Source of the DNA: Actinomycetales bacterium
GTDB taxonomy: Bacteria; Actinomycetota; Actinomycetes; Actinomycetales; Cellulomonadaceae
DNA length: 64,000 bases
Assembly: GCA_020444245.1 (NCBI GenBank)
Contig: JAHLLI010000008.1
Span: forward strand, 62,001-126,000
Direction of reading: 5' to 3'
The notes beneath the pieces were generated by a model. That model was not told where the DNA came from, did no database searches, and saw only the letters and a program-made list of their open reading frames with translations. This document shows, piece by piece, positions 8,170 through 16,705 of the stretch. The first letter of the stretch is position 1, and the number at the start of each line of letters is the position of its first letter. The translations under genes and the position numbers were made by a program.

Positions 8170-9051
8170 ATGCCCGCGATCCGCGTGTCGAACCTCGTCA
8201 AGGACTACGGGCGCGTCCACGCGCTCCGGGGCCTGGACCTGGAGGTCGAGACCGGCGAGGTGCTGGGCTTCCTGGGTCCCAACGGCGCCGGCAAGACCAC
8301 GACCATCCGGATCCTGCTCGACCTGATCCGCGCCACCTCCGGCACGGTCGAGGTGCTGGGCGCGGACCCGCGCACCGCCGGCCCGCAGCTGCGCGCGAGG
8401 ATCGGCTACCTGCCCGGCGAGCCTGCCCTCCCGCCGACCCTCACCGGCCGGGAGTACCTGGGCTACCTGGCCTCGCTGCGCGGTGCCGCCCCGCGGCTCG
8501 ACGAGCTCGTCGCGAGGTTCGGTGTCGAGCTCGGCCGCCCGATCCATACCCTGTCGCGCGGCAACAAGCAGAAGATCGCGCTCGTCCAGGCGTTCATGCA
8601 CGCCCCGGAGCTCTACGTGCTCGACGAGCCGACCTCCGGGCTGGACCCGCTGCTCCAGCAGGAGTTCCGCGCGCTGGTCGCCGAGGTGGCGACGTCGGAC
8701 GCCACGGTGTTCCTGTCCTCGCACGTGCTGGCCGAGGTCGAGCAGCTCACCCGGCGGGTGGCGATCGTGCGCTCCGGCCGGGTGGTGGACGTCGACGACA
8801 TCGCGAGCCTGCGCGCCAGAGCAGGTCAGGAGGTGGAGCTGAGCTTCGCCTCGCCGATCGACCCGGCGGTGGTGGACGTGGACGGCGTCTCGGACGTCGA
8901 GGTCGACGGCACGCACGTCCGCCTCCTGCTGCACGGCGAGCCGGACCAGCTGCTGCGGGCCGTCGCACCGCACCACGTGACCCGGATCCGCGCCGAGGAC
9001 CGCGAGCTCGAGAGCGTCTTCCTCGACCTGTACCGGGAGAACGGCTCATGA
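8170..9051 (+). CDS. ABC transporter ATP-binding protein
   Basis: 293 residues; the ATG at 8170 has GGAGG four bases before it. Motifs in order: Walker A GPNGAGKTT, a family-specific LPGEPALPPTLTGREYL region in place of the usual Q-loop context, signature LSRGNKQK, Walker B LYVLDEPTSGLD, and switch His in LSSHVL. The C-terminal ~80 residues are the accessory domain seen in ABC-2 exporters. It overlaps the permease gene by four bases, so the pair forms one exporter. The substrate cannot be told; relatives export antibiotics or lantibiotic-like molecules. Confidence 0.9.
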   Translation: MPAIRVSNLVKDYGRVHALRGLDLEVETGEVLGFLGPNGAGKTTTIRILLDLIRATSGTVEVLGADPRTAGPQLRARIGYLPGEPALPPTLTGREYLGYLASLRGAAPRLDELVARFGVELGRPIHTLSRGNKQKIALVQAFMHAPELYVLDEPTSGLDPLLQQEFRALVAEVATSDATVFLSSHVLAEVEQLTRRVAIVRSGRVVDVDDIASLRARAGQEVELSFASPIDPAVVDVDGVSDVEVDGTHVRLLLHGEPDQLLRAVAPHHVTRIRAEDRELESVFLDLYRENGS

Positions 9052-9827
9052 TCGTCGCTGGGGTGCTGCGGGCGCGTCGACGCTCGATCCTGTGGTGGAG
9101 CGTCGCGGTCGCCGGGGTGGGCGTGCTGTACACGCTGTTCTTCCCGATGATGCAGACGATGGACACCGGCGCGATGCTCAGCTCGTTCCCCGACTCGGTG
9201 ACTGCGGCCCTGGGCTGGGATGCGCTGAGCTCGGGTGCCGGCTACCTGCACGTCACGGTCTACGGCCTGGTCGGGATGGCGGTGCTGCTGGCGTGCGCGA
9301 TCGGTGCCGGCGCGCGGCTGATCGCCGGCGAGGAGGAGGCTGGCCTGCTGGAGCTCGAGCTGGCGGCGCCGGTGAGCCGCACGCGGGTGTACCTGGAACG
9401 GCTCGCCGTGCTGGCGGTCTCGGTGGCGGTGCCGGCGCTGGCCCTGCTGGTCGCGGTGCTGGTGCTCGACCCGGTGCTCGGCCTGGAGATCCCGGCCGTG
9501 AACCTGGTGGCCGCGACCGCTGCGCTGTGGCTGTTCGGTGTCACGATCGGCCTGGTCGCCTACGCCGTCGGGGCCGTGACGGGACGGCGCGGGGTCGCGA
9601 TGGCTGCCGGCGCCGGCCTGGCAGTGGTGTCCTACTTCGCGTCCTGGGTCGGGCCGCTGGCGGATCTCGAGTGGCTCGCGAGGATCTCGCCGTACTGGTG
9701 GTACGCGGGTGAGCGTCCCGTGGTCAACGGCGCCGACTGGGCCGGGATGGCGCTGCTGGCTGCGCTGGCCGCCGTGGCGGCGGGGGTCGGGATCGCGGGC
9801 TTCCTGCGCCGCGACACCGCCACGTGA
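9048..9827 (+). CDS. ABC-2 type transporter permease
   Basis: 259 residues with about six hydrophobic segments, starting with one at residues 13-33 (ILWWSVAVAGVGVLYTLFF). After a conserved GARLIAGEEEAGLLELELAAPVSR coupling region come four more helices and a final one at the C-terminus. The motif 'EEEAGLLE-LA-PVSR' is typical of ABC-2 permeases that pair with an ATPase of the preceding type. The ATG overlaps the ATPase stop, and the GTGA at 9824 links it to the next gene. Confidence 0.88.
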   Translation: MIVAGVLRARRRSILWWSVAVAGVGVLYTLFFPMMQTMDTGAMLSSFPDSVTAALGWDALSSGAGYLHVTVYGLVGMAVLLACAIGAGARLIAGEEEAGLLELELAAPVSRTRVYLERLAVLAVSVAVPALALLVAVLVLDPVLGLEIPAVNLVAATAALWLFGVTIGLVAYAVGAVTGRRGVAMAAGAGLAVVSYFASWVGPLADLEWLARISPYWWYAGERPVVNGADWAGMALLAALAAVAAGVGIAGFLRRDTAT

Positions 9828-10411
9828 CCGCCCCGCTGGTCACGCTCGGGGCTGCCGTCGCGATCATCGCGATCGCGTGGCGCCCGGTGCGGCACCTCAT
9901 CACCGCCGTGCACGAGGGCGGGCATGCGCTGGTCGCGGTGCTCAGCGGTCACCCCGCGCGGGTCCGGATCCACGCCGACACCTCCGGGCAGACCCGGTCC
10001 CGAGGCGGCGGTGCGCTGCTGTTCGCGGCCGGGTACCCCGCCCCGGCGCTGGTCGGCCTCGGGTGCGCCTGGCTGACCACGCACGGCAGGCCCGGCGCCG
10101 TGCCGGTGGTGCTGCTGGTCGCGGTCGTGCTCCTGCTGCCGCTGATGCGCAACCTCTACGGGTTCGTGACGATCGTGCTGCTGGGTGGCGCCCTGTTCTG
10201 GGCGACGACGCTCGACCCCGTGCCGGTGGCCTACCTGCTCACCTGGATCTTGCTCCTCGGCGCGGTGCGGGCGATCGGGGAGGGCAACCGGCTGTCGGAC
10301 GCGGACGCGCTGGCCCGGATCACGCACGTGCCCGCGCCGCTGTGGCGCGCGCTGTTCTGGCTCGTCGCGGTCGGCTGCGCCGCGCTCGCGGCGTGGTGGA
10401 CGTTCTTCTAG
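9824..10411 (+). CDS. M50B-like membrane protein (putative intramembrane metalloprotease)
   Basis: 195 residues, five or six membrane segments. HEGGH at residues 30-34, within the first hydrophobic region, is the HExxH zinc motif of peptidase M50B-like proteins of actinobacteria. The usual downstream NxxPxxxxD motif is not obvious: FAAGYPAPALVGLG is the closest match, with Asp absent. Proteolysis is therefore uncertain. Its start overlaps the permease stop, making it the third gene of the exporter operon. Its TAG stop lies in a CTAG that is also the stop of the oppositely oriented gene. Confidence 0.75.
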   Translation: MTAPLVTLGAAVAIIAIAWRPVRHLITAVHEGGHALVAVLSGHPARVRIHADTSGQTRSRGGGALLFAAGYPAPALVGLGCAWLTTHGRPGAVPVVLLVAVVLLLPLMRNLYGFVTIVLLGGALFWATTLDPVPVAYLLTWILLLGAVRAIGEGNRLSDADALARITHVPAPLWRALFWLVAVGCAALAAWWTFF

Positions 10412-11343
10412 TCCACCAGCCAGGTCGGTGACCGGAGGAACCGGGTCGCGACGTCGAGGGTGCCGTCGGCGAGGTCGGGGTCGCCCGCGAGGAGCCCGAG
10501 CCGGTGCAGCATCACCAGCGCGCCGGCCAGGCGCAGGTCGAGCGGTGCGCCGTCACCCTCGGCGTAGCCCGCGAGCCAGGCGGCCGCGAGCGACGGCGCG
10601 CCGATCTCGGCCTCGAGGCCGGACATGGAGCCGGCGAGGTCCTGCTCCCACCAGGTCCAGCGGCACTCGAAGCTGCGGAGCAGGTCCCCGGTCATCGCCT
10701 CGCGCAGGTCGCCGTGCACCAGGCCGGAGGCCTCGCCCGCCCAGGACACGACGTCGAGCGCCTCCTCCTGGGCGGTGCCCAGCACGTTGAGCGCCGTGGT
10801 GGACAGGCCGATGTCCTCCCAACCGACCCCGGACGTGGGCCCGGCGAGCTCGGTCAGCTCCACCGTGGGGCGACGGAACCAGCTCGGCGGCTGCCAGGAG
10901 CGGGCGTGGGCGTGCAACCGGGCGGCGAGCGTGCCCAGCGACCGCAGCCCCGCCGCGTCGCCCGGCGCCGTGGGTGGCGTGGCGATCTCCGGCTCGTAGG
11001 CGAGGCTGACGGCCGTCCAGCGCGCGCCGCGCGGGCTCTCCAGCACCCCGACCGCAGTGCCGGTGAGGGTCTCCAGCACCCGGGGCACGCGGACGACGCC
11101 GTCCGCGCCGAGCGCCTGCATCCAGGCGACCTCGGACTCCACGGCGGTCACGCTGATCCGCCCGGGTGGCAGCACGCGGGTGATGGCGCGCGGCAGGCCG
11201 TCGACCGAGACCACGGCGAGCAGCTCTCCCGGGTGGGCCCGCTCCTGTGGTGCCCGGCGCAGGCTCAGGTCCGGCCAACCCCAGGTCTCGGCGATGCCGG
11301 CCGCGAGCCAGTCGCGCGCGGCGGCGGTCGTGATCGTGGTCAC
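10408..11343 (-). CDS. degenerate aminoglycoside-phosphotransferase-fold protein (likely pseudokinase)
   Basis: 311 residues from GTG 11343 (GGGAG eight bases upstream). It is a paralogue of the kinase at 28276-29283: both share ESEVAWxxALxADGVVxVP, LTGxxV, a GLxHxDLR loop, WxAGYA and the C-terminal (Y/F)LRSxTWL(L/V)D. Key residues are lost here. The catalytic loop reads HGDLREAM, so the Asn that binds metal is Met, and the DFDD metal motif reads SFEC. Phosphotransfer is therefore unlikely; a binding or regulatory role fits better. It is a complete ORF, not a broken gene. Confidence 0.75.
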   Translation of the reverse strand: MTTITTAAARDWLAAGIAETWGWPDLSLRRAPQERAHPGELLAVVSVDGLPRAITRVLPPGRISVTAVESEVAWMQALGADGVVRVPRVLETLTGTAVGVLESPRGARWTAVSLAYEPEIATPPTAPGDAAGLRSLGTLAARLHAHARSWQPPSWFRRPTVELTELAGPTSGVGWEDIGLSTTALNVLGTAQEEALDVVSWAGEASGLVHGDLREAMTGDLLRSFECRWTWWEQDLAGSMSGLEAEIGAPSLAAAWLAGYAEGDGAPLDLRLAGALVMLHRLGLLAGDPDLADGTLDVATRFLRSPTWLVD

Positions 11344-11577
11344 GGCACTCCCGTCGTCGGGAGCGGTGGCGGGCGGCCGAGGCGAGCGTAGGCCGATCAC
11401 GCGTGCCGCTGCACGTCGTCCGAGGTGATTTCACCAGGCCGAAACTGGGCGCGGTCCCATCGCGCGTCCGGACACAGGGTCTTTACCTCGCGGTCGTCGT
11501 CTGGTGACGCGATGACGTGACACTGGTGGCAGACGAGCGGTGGCGGGCGGCCCCGACGTCGTGGCGGACGACCGAGC

Positions 11578-12117
11578 TCAGAGCAGCGCTGAGCCCTCCA
11601 GGGCGAGCAGCGCCTCCTTGCGCGCGACGCCGCCGCCGAACCCGGTCAGACCCCCGTCCGCCCCGACCACGCGGTGGCACGGCAGGACGATGACGATCGG
11701 GTTGGCGCCGAGTGCGTTCCCGACGCCGCGCGCCGACCCCGGGGGCAGCCCGAGCCGGTCGGCCAGCACCCCGTAGGTGACTGTGGTGCCGTAGGGCACG
11801 TCCGCCAGCGCCCACCACACGCGTCGCCGGAACTCGTTGCCGCGCGGTGCGATCGGCAGGTCGAACGTCTCGCGTCCCGCGGTGAAGTACTCGTCGAGCT
11901 GGCGCGCGGCCTCGGCCAGGACGGCCTCCTCGAGCGTGCCGGGGTCCGGGCCGGGCAGCGCCGGGACCTCGCCGTCGGTGAACGCGATCCGCCTCACGTG
12001 CGCGCCCTCCGCCGCGAGCCGCAGCGGACCGACCGGGCTCGCGACCACGCGCCAGCGCAGGCTCGGCGCCGCGCCCTGCGTGGGCGCGCCCGGCGTGCGG
12101 GCCGCTCGCTGCTCCAC
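11578..12117 (-). CDS. ogt: methylated-DNA--protein-cysteine methyltransferase
   Basis: 179 residues from GTG 12117, with GGAGGGAG upstream. The C-terminal domain has the full active-site signature PCHRVV followed by GLTGFGGGVARKEALLALEG. The upstream FRRRVWWALADVPYGTTVTYGVLA is the DNA-binding helix with the arginine finger region. The enzyme removes alkyl groups from O6-guanine by transferring them to its Cys and is used once. No Ada N-terminal zinc domain is present, so it is an Ogt-type constitutive repair protein. Confidence 0.93.
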   Translation of the reverse strand: MEQRAARTPGAPTQGAAPSLRWRVVASPVGPLRLAAEGAHVRRIAFTDGEVPALPGPDPGTLEEAVLAEAARQLDEYFTAGRETFDLPIAPRGNEFRRRVWWALADVPYGTTVTYGVLADRLGLPPGSARGVGNALGANPIVIVLPCHRVVGADGGLTGFGGGVARKEALLALEGSALL

Positions 12118-12246
12118 CGATCTCCCTCCGCCGTCACCAGTGCACCACGGGCCACCGACGCCGGGCCGGGGTGGACCGTCCACATCTTGGTGGCGCCCCA
12201 TCCGGCTGCCGCCCCGGTGCGAAGTCACCGCGAGAGGAGGCCGCAG

Positions 12247-12837
12247 ATGCCCAGCACACTCGCCCGAGGTCGTCGCCCCTGGCTCGTCGTCGGCCCGACG
12301 ATCGTCCTGTCCGCTGCCCTCGCCCTGGCGGGATGCTCGGGTGGACAGGACTCCGGCGCCATGTCACCGAGCGGTCCGTCCGATGGCGCCATGTCCGACG
12401 GCGCCGCGTCCGACGGCGCCATGAGCACGACCCCGCTCTCGGAGACCAACCCGGCTCTCGACTTCGCCGCGGTCGACCTGGACGGGTCACCCGTCTCCGG
12501 CGTCGAGGGCCCCGTCGTGCTGTGGTTCTGGGCGCCGTGGTGCCCGATCTGCCGCGGCGAGGCTCCCGCCGTCGTCAAGGAGGTCGAGGCGAGCCCCGAC
12601 GTGACGTTCATCGGCGTCGCGAGCCGCGACGAGGTCCCGGCGATGCAGGCCTTCGTGTCCGAGACCGGCACCGGCGGCTTCCAGCACCTGGCCGACGTCG
12701 ACGGCGAGATCTGGGCGCGGTTCGGCGTGACGTCCCAGCCCGCGATGGCGTTCATCTCCTCCGACGGCCAGATCAAGGTCGTGCCCGGGGCGATGGCGCC
12801 GCAGGACGTCCTGGCCCGCGTGGCCGAGCTCGAGTGA
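12247..12837 (+). CDS. TlpA-like thioredoxin-fold lipoprotein
   Basis: 196 residues. The signal peptide ends in the lipobox LALAGC (Cys30), so the protein is a lipoprotein on the outer face of the membrane. A linker with (S)DGAMS-type repeats (residues 46-60) leads to a thioredoxin domain with WAPWCPIC (redox pair CPIC) and the cis-Pro loop TSQPAMAFI. Such proteins reduce or oxidise extracytoplasmic cysteines and receive electrons from CcdA. The next gene, overlapping by GTGA, is CcdA-like. AGGAGG precedes the ATG. Confidence 0.9.
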   Translation: MPSTLARGRRPWLVVGPTIVLSAALALAGCSGGQDSGAMSPSGPSDGAMSDGAASDGAMSTTPLSETNPALDFAAVDLDGSPVSGVEGPVVLWFWAPWCPICRGEAPAVVKEVEASPDVTFIGVASRDEVPAMQAFVSETGTGGFQHLADVDGEIWARFGVTSQPAMAFISSDGQIKVVPGAMAPQDVLARVAELE

Positions 12838-13673
12838 CCGACACCCTCGCCCTGGCGCTGCTCGCCGGGGCGCTCGCAGCCTTCAACCCGTGCGGCTTCG
12901 CGCTGCTGCCCGCGTACCTGACGATGCAGGTAGCCGGCGCAGAGCGGCCGGTGCGGCGGGCGGTGCGGTTCACCGTCGGGATGGCGGTGGGCTTAGTCGC
13001 GGTGTTCGGCGTCGCGGGTCTGGCCCTCGCACCGCTGACCGCGCTCGGGCGCTGGCTGCCGGTGGTGACCGTGCTGCTGGGCGTGGCGCTGCTGGTCGCC
13101 GGTGTCGCACTGCTGGCCGGGCGCTCGCTGGGGCTGGCGGTGCACGTCAAGGGAACCGCGCCCACCGGGACGTGGCGCACGCAGATCGGCTACGGCGCGA
13201 CGTTCGCGCTGGCCAGCCTGTCCTGCACGCTGGCGCCGTTCCTGGCGGTGACCTCCTCCGCGCTGCGCTCGGGCAGCGTGCCCGGCGTGGTGGCGAGCTT
13301 CCTCGCCTACGCCCTCGGCATGGCCGCGGTGGTGGGCGCGCTGGCCCTGCTCGCCGCGACCGCGAGCGCGCAGGTCGCGCGGGTGCGCCGGGCCACGCCG
13401 GTGATCACCCGGGTCAGCGGCGCGCTGATGGTGCTCGCCGGGGCGTACGTGACCTGGTACGGCGTCTACGAGCTGCGCGTGCTGAACGGTGGCCCGGCGA
13501 CCGACCCCGTCGTCAGCGCGGCGCTGGGCGTCCAGGGCTGGTTGGTGCGGACCGTGTCCGACGCGGGTGCGGGCTTCGTGGCGCTGCTCGGCGTCGTAGT
13601 GCTGCTCGCGGTTGTGGTCCCGGTGGGGATCGCTCGGCGCCGGACGCGCTCGCCGCAGACCCCGAGGGTCTGA
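12834..13673 (+). CDS. ccdA: CcdA/DsbD-like thiol-disulphide interchange membrane protein
   Basis: 279 residues with six or seven membrane helices plus one C-terminal helix. The two conserved membrane cysteines are in NPCGFALLPAYL (residues 18-29) and LSCTLAPFL; the NPC and SC-TLAP contexts are diagnostic of CcdA. It passes reducing power from cytoplasmic thioredoxin to extracytoplasmic partners, here presumably the lipoprotein encoded just upstream with a four-base overlap. No cytochrome c biogenesis genes (ResB/ResC) are adjacent, so the pair may serve general oxidative protein repair. Confidence 0.88.
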   Translation: MTDTLALALLAGALAAFNPCGFALLPAYLTMQVAGAERPVRRAVRFTVGMAVGLVAVFGVAGLALAPLTALGRWLPVVTVLLGVALLVAGVALLAGRSLGLAVHVKGTAPTGTWRTQIGYGATFALASLSCTLAPFLAVTSSALRSGSVPGVVASFLAYALGMAAVVGALALLAATASAQVARVRRATPVITRVSGALMVLAGAYVTWYGVYELRVLNGGPATDPVVSAALGVQGWLVRTVSDAGAGFVALLGVVVLLAVVVPVGIARRRTRSPQTPRV

Positions 13674-13744
13674 CGCAGCGCTGCGGTACCCGCGCCATCC
13701 GGCGGCGAGTGTTCACCTTCCGGCCAGGCTGTGCTCACAGCGCG

Positions 13745-13770
13745 CTCCTAGGTTGCAGTCGACCTAGGAG
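13745..13770 (+). promoter_or_regulatory. perfect inverted repeat that covers the ribosome binding site
   Basis: CTCCTAGGT at 13745-13753 and ACCTAGGAG at 13762-13770 are exact reverse complements with an eight-base loop. The right arm contains the Shine-Dalgarno AGGAG six bases before the ATG at 13776, so folding of the mRNA would hide it. It could also be a protein-binding operator. Confidence 0.7.
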
Positions 13771-13775
13771 GCTGC

Positions 13776-15452
13776 ATGCGCATCACCCGACGGGCCGGCG
13801 TAGGCCTGGCCGTCTCGGCACTGACCGTCTCTGCTCTCGCGCTCCCCGCCGTCGCGGCCGTCACGACCCCCGTGACGTGGAGCGCGGACGACGCGACCCT
13901 GACGCTGGCCCCCGCCGGCACCTACCGGACCGGCGTCTTCGACGCGTCCGCGCAGGAGATCGTCGCCTATCACGCGCGCACCAAGCGCCTGTTCACCGTC
14001 AATGCCGAGCTGGGCGCGATCGAGGTGCTCGACGCCCGGTCGATGACCAAGATCGGTGAGCTCGACGCCGAGGGCGTAGCGACCGCGGCCGGCGCCGCGA
14101 TCCCCGCCGGCACCGAGGTCAACTCGGTCGCGGTGCGCCCGGACGGCCTCGGGGTGATCGCTGTCGAGGCGCCCACCAAGACCGAACCCGGCTGGCTCGT
14201 CCTGTTCGACGCGGTCCGCCTGCGCACGCTCGGCGCCGTGCAGGTCGGCGCCCAGCCGGACATGGTCGCGATCTCCGACGACGGCCGCTACGCCGTGACC
14301 GCGAACGAGGGCGAGCCGGACGACGCCTACGCCGTCGACCCCGAGGGCAGCATCTCGGTGGTCCGGCTGAGCTCGCGGGTCCGCCCGATCGGTCAGTGGG
14401 CGGTGCGGACGGCGGACTTCCACGCCTTCGAGGCCGCGCTGCCCGACGGCGTGCGCGTCTTCGGCCCCACGGTGAACACCGAGCACCCGGTGTCGGCGAA
14501 CCTGGAGCCGGAGTACGTCGCGATCGCCGGCCGGACCGCGTACGTGACGCTCCAGGAGAACAACGCGATCGCCGTCGTCGACCTGCGCAGCGCCGCGGTC
14601 ACCCGGATCATGCCGCTGGGCTCGAAGGACTGGGGCGCGGTGGCGCTGGACCCGTCGGACAAGGACGGCGCGATCGACCTGCGGACCTTCCCAGGCCTGC
14701 GCGGCCTCTACCAGCCGGACTCGATCGCCGCGTACACGGTGCGCGGGCGCACGTACCTGGTGACCGCCAACGAGGGCGACGCCCGCGAGTGGGGCGACTA
14801 CGAGGAGGGTGCCCGGGTCAAGGACCTCGGCGGCGACGGCCTGCCGCCGATCTGCGCCGACTCGCCGCTGGCCGGCCTGACGGGCAATGCCGACCTCGGC
14901 CGGCTGCACGTCACCACCGCGTCCGGGCTGTCCGCCGACGGGTCGTGCTACGAGGAGCTGTACACGTTCGGGGCTCGGTCGTTCTCGATCTGGACCACGT
15001 CCGGCGAGCTGGTCTACGACTCGGGGTCGGACTTCGAGGAGATCACCGCGCAGGCCGAGCCGGCGTCCTTCAACTCCAACCACTCCGAGTCCAACCTCGA
15101 GGGCCGCAGCGACGACAAGGGCCCCGAGCCCGAGGGCGTCACCGTCGGCAGGGTCGGCAACCGGACCTACGCGTTCGTCGGGTTCGAGCGGGTCGGCGGC
15201 GTGATCGCCTACGACGTCACCGACCCGCGTCACGCATCGGCGGTCACCTACGTCAACAACCGCGACTTCGCCTTCTCCGTCGAGGACGGCGACCCGCTGG
15301 ACCCGGTCGGCGACCTCGGGCCGGAGGGCGTGACGTTCATCCCCGCACGTGGCTCGCCCACCCGGCAGCCGATGCTCGCGGTGGCCAACGAGGTGTCGGG
15401 CACCACGACGCTGTTCTCGATCGGGACCGTGGGTCATCACGGGCACCGCTGA
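13776..15452 (+). CDS. secreted beta-propeller protein, choice-of-anchor I family
   Basis: 558 residues with a cleavable signal peptide (residues 1-28, ending LPAVAA). The mature part is a seven-bladed-type propeller: repeated AxRPDGLGVIAVEAP, ISDDGRYAVTANEGEPDD and TYLVTANEGDAREWGDY segments. The EGEPDD and EGD(A)REWGDY motifs match the 'choice-of-anchor I'/esterase-like PhoX-related group of large extracellular proteins. Members often sit beside phosphatases or are induced by phosphate stress, but no enzyme domain is present here. Translation is probably controlled by the hairpin over its ribosome binding site. A strong bidirectional terminator follows. Confidence 0.85.
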   Translation: MRITRRAGVGLAVSALTVSALALPAVAAVTTPVTWSADDATLTLAPAGTYRTGVFDASAQEIVAYHARTKRLFTVNAELGAIEVLDARSMTKIGELDAEGVATAAGAAIPAGTEVNSVAVRPDGLGVIAVEAPTKTEPGWLVLFDAVRLRTLGAVQVGAQPDMVAISDDGRYAVTANEGEPDDAYAVDPEGSISVVRLSSRVRPIGQWAVRTADFHAFEAALPDGVRVFGPTVNTEHPVSANLEPEYVAIAGRTAYVTLQENNAIAVVDLRSAAVTRIMPLGSKDWGAVALDPSDKDGAIDLRTFPGLRGLYQPDSIAAYTVRGRTYLVTANEGDAREWGDYEEGARVKDLGGDGLPPICADSPLAGLTGNADLGRLHVTTASGLSADGSCYEELYTFGARSFSIWTTSGELVYDSGSDFEEITAQAEPASFNSNHSESNLEGRSDDKGPEPEGVTVGRVGNRTYAFVGFERVGGVIAYDVTDPRHASAVTYVNNRDFAFSVEDGDPLDPVGDLGPEGVTFIPARGSPTRQPMLAVANEVSGTTTLFSIGTVGHHGHR

Positions 15453-15458
15453 GGCCGG

Positions 15459-15482
15459 GCGCGGCCCGGAGGGGGGCCGCGC
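15459..15482. terminator. bidirectional hairpin terminator between convergent genes
   Basis: GCGCGGCCC (15459-15467) and GGGCCGCGC (15474-15482) pair perfectly around a six-base loop between two convergent stop codons. No T-tract is present, as is common in high-GC actinobacteria. Confidence 0.7.
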
Positions 15483-15851
15483 TCAGTTGTCGACGACGGT
15501 CAGCTCGATGAGGGGGCTCTGCTCCATCATCACGTCGACGTCGTCACGGCCCCAGTGCCGGGCGGCGGCCTCCAAGAGGGGCCGTCGCTCGGCGGGCTCG
15601 GTCACCACCCGGGCCACCGCCGGCACGTCGGCGACCACACCGTCCTTGAGGTGCAGCGTGACGTGCGGGTCGGCCTCGACGTTGCGCAGCCACGCGCGCT
15701 TGGCGGGCCGCGGCATGCCGGTGATCACCAGCCGGTCGTCGACGGCGTGCAGGTAGATCTCGATCCGCCTGGCCTCGCCGGAGCGCCGGCCGGTGGTGGT
15801 CAGGTCGATCACCTGACTGCGGTGCAGGGCGGTGCTCAGTGTCGCGTCCAT
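15483..15851 (-). CDS. deazaflavin-dependent nitroreductase family protein
   Basis: 122 residues from ATG 15851. The split-barrel family of F420-dependent Ddn-like reductases is recognised from LTTTGRRSGEARRIEIYLHAVDDRLVITG, KRAWLRNVEADPHVTLHL and the closing acidic segment. Length is near the usual 120-150. Relatives use reduced F420 on quinones or nitro-compounds; some lack activity. No F420 synthesis gene is in the window, so the cofactor is inferred. The gene is alone and convergent with the propeller protein gene. Confidence 0.75.
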   Translation of the reverse strand: MDATLSTALHRSQVIDLTTTGRRSGEARRIEIYLHAVDDRLVITGMPRPAKRAWLRNVEADPHVTLHLKDGVVADVPAVARVVTEPAERRPLLEAAARHWGRDDVDVMMEQSPLIELTVVDN

Positions 15852-16013
15852 GGTGCTGCGAGTGTGCGTCCGGCGGCGGCGCCCGGCAATCGGAGGCGGG
15901 TGGCAGCCGCGGCGCCGCCGCGGGGGCGGTGGCCGCGACGGCCCGGCGCCGCCACGGGCCGGTGGCCGAGACGGCCCTGGTACCGCGTCGGAGGTGTGCG
16001 GCACGCTTCGATC

Positions 16014-16631
16014 ATGACGCTCGAGTTCTGGGTGACGGCGCTCGTCGTGGTCGCGATCCCCGGCACGGGCGTGATCTACACGCTCGCCACCGGCCTGACC
16101 CGGGGACCGCGGGTCGCGGTGGTCGCGGCCGCCGGCTGCACCCTCGGGATCGTGCCGCACATGCTCGCGGCCATCACCGGTCTCGCCGCACTGCTGCACG
16201 CCTCCGGTGTCGCGTTCGCGGTGCTGAAGTACCTGGGCGTCGGCTACCTGCTGTGGATGGCGTGGACGACGTGGCGCGACACCGGCACGCTCCGGCTGCC
16301 GACGCCGGGCGAGCGGGCGCCGTCCGTCGCGACGTGGCGCGTGGTGGGCAACGGGGTCGCGCTCAACCTGCTCAACCCCAAGCTGACGATCTTCTTCGTC
16401 GCGTTCCTGCCGCAGTTCCTCCCGGCCGACGCGCAGCCGCTGCCGCTGATGCTCGCGATGTCCGGGGCGTTCATGGCCGTGACGTTCGCGGTGTTCGTGC
16501 TCTACGGCCTGGCCGCCGGCGCGGTGCGTCACCAGGTGGTCGCGCGCCCCCGGATCGTGGTCTGGGCGCGCCGCAGCTTCGCGGTGGCCTTCGCGGCGCT
16601 GGCCGGGCGGCTGGCGCTGGCCGAGCGCTGA
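16014..16631 (+). CDS. LysE/RhtB family amino-acid exporter
   Basis: 205 residues, six membrane helices. Family marks are VVAIPGTGVIYTLATGLTRGPR near the N-terminus, LKYLGVGYLLWMAW in the middle, and NLLNPKLTIFFVAFLPQF near residue 120-140. These proteins export amino acids such as homoserine, threonine or lysine. The ATG at 16014 fits the family N-terminus (MTLEFW), but the nearest purine-rich sequence (GGAGG) is about 19 bases away, so initiation may be weak. Expressed away from the nitroreductase-like gene. Confidence 0.85.
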   Translation: MTLEFWVTALVVVAIPGTGVIYTLATGLTRGPRVAVVAAAGCTLGIVPHMLAAITGLAALLHASGVAFAVLKYLGVGYLLWMAWTTWRDTGTLRLPTPGERAPSVATWRVVGNGVALNLLNPKLTIFFVAFLPQFLPADAQPLPLMLAMSGAFMAVTFAVFVLYGLAAGAVRHQVVARPRIVVWARRSFAVAFAALAGRLALAER

Positions 16632-16705
16632 CGCGGCCGGGTTCGGCGCCCGGCCGCGGCGAGCGGCGAGCTCCGGCGCACGGCTCCGTACCCGCGGCCG
16701 GCACG

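Noticed and set aside
13710-13743. PHO box upstream of the propeller gene
   Set aside because: One good GTTCACC half-site, but the following 11-base units match poorly. Kept only as a note in the hairpin finding, not as a feature.
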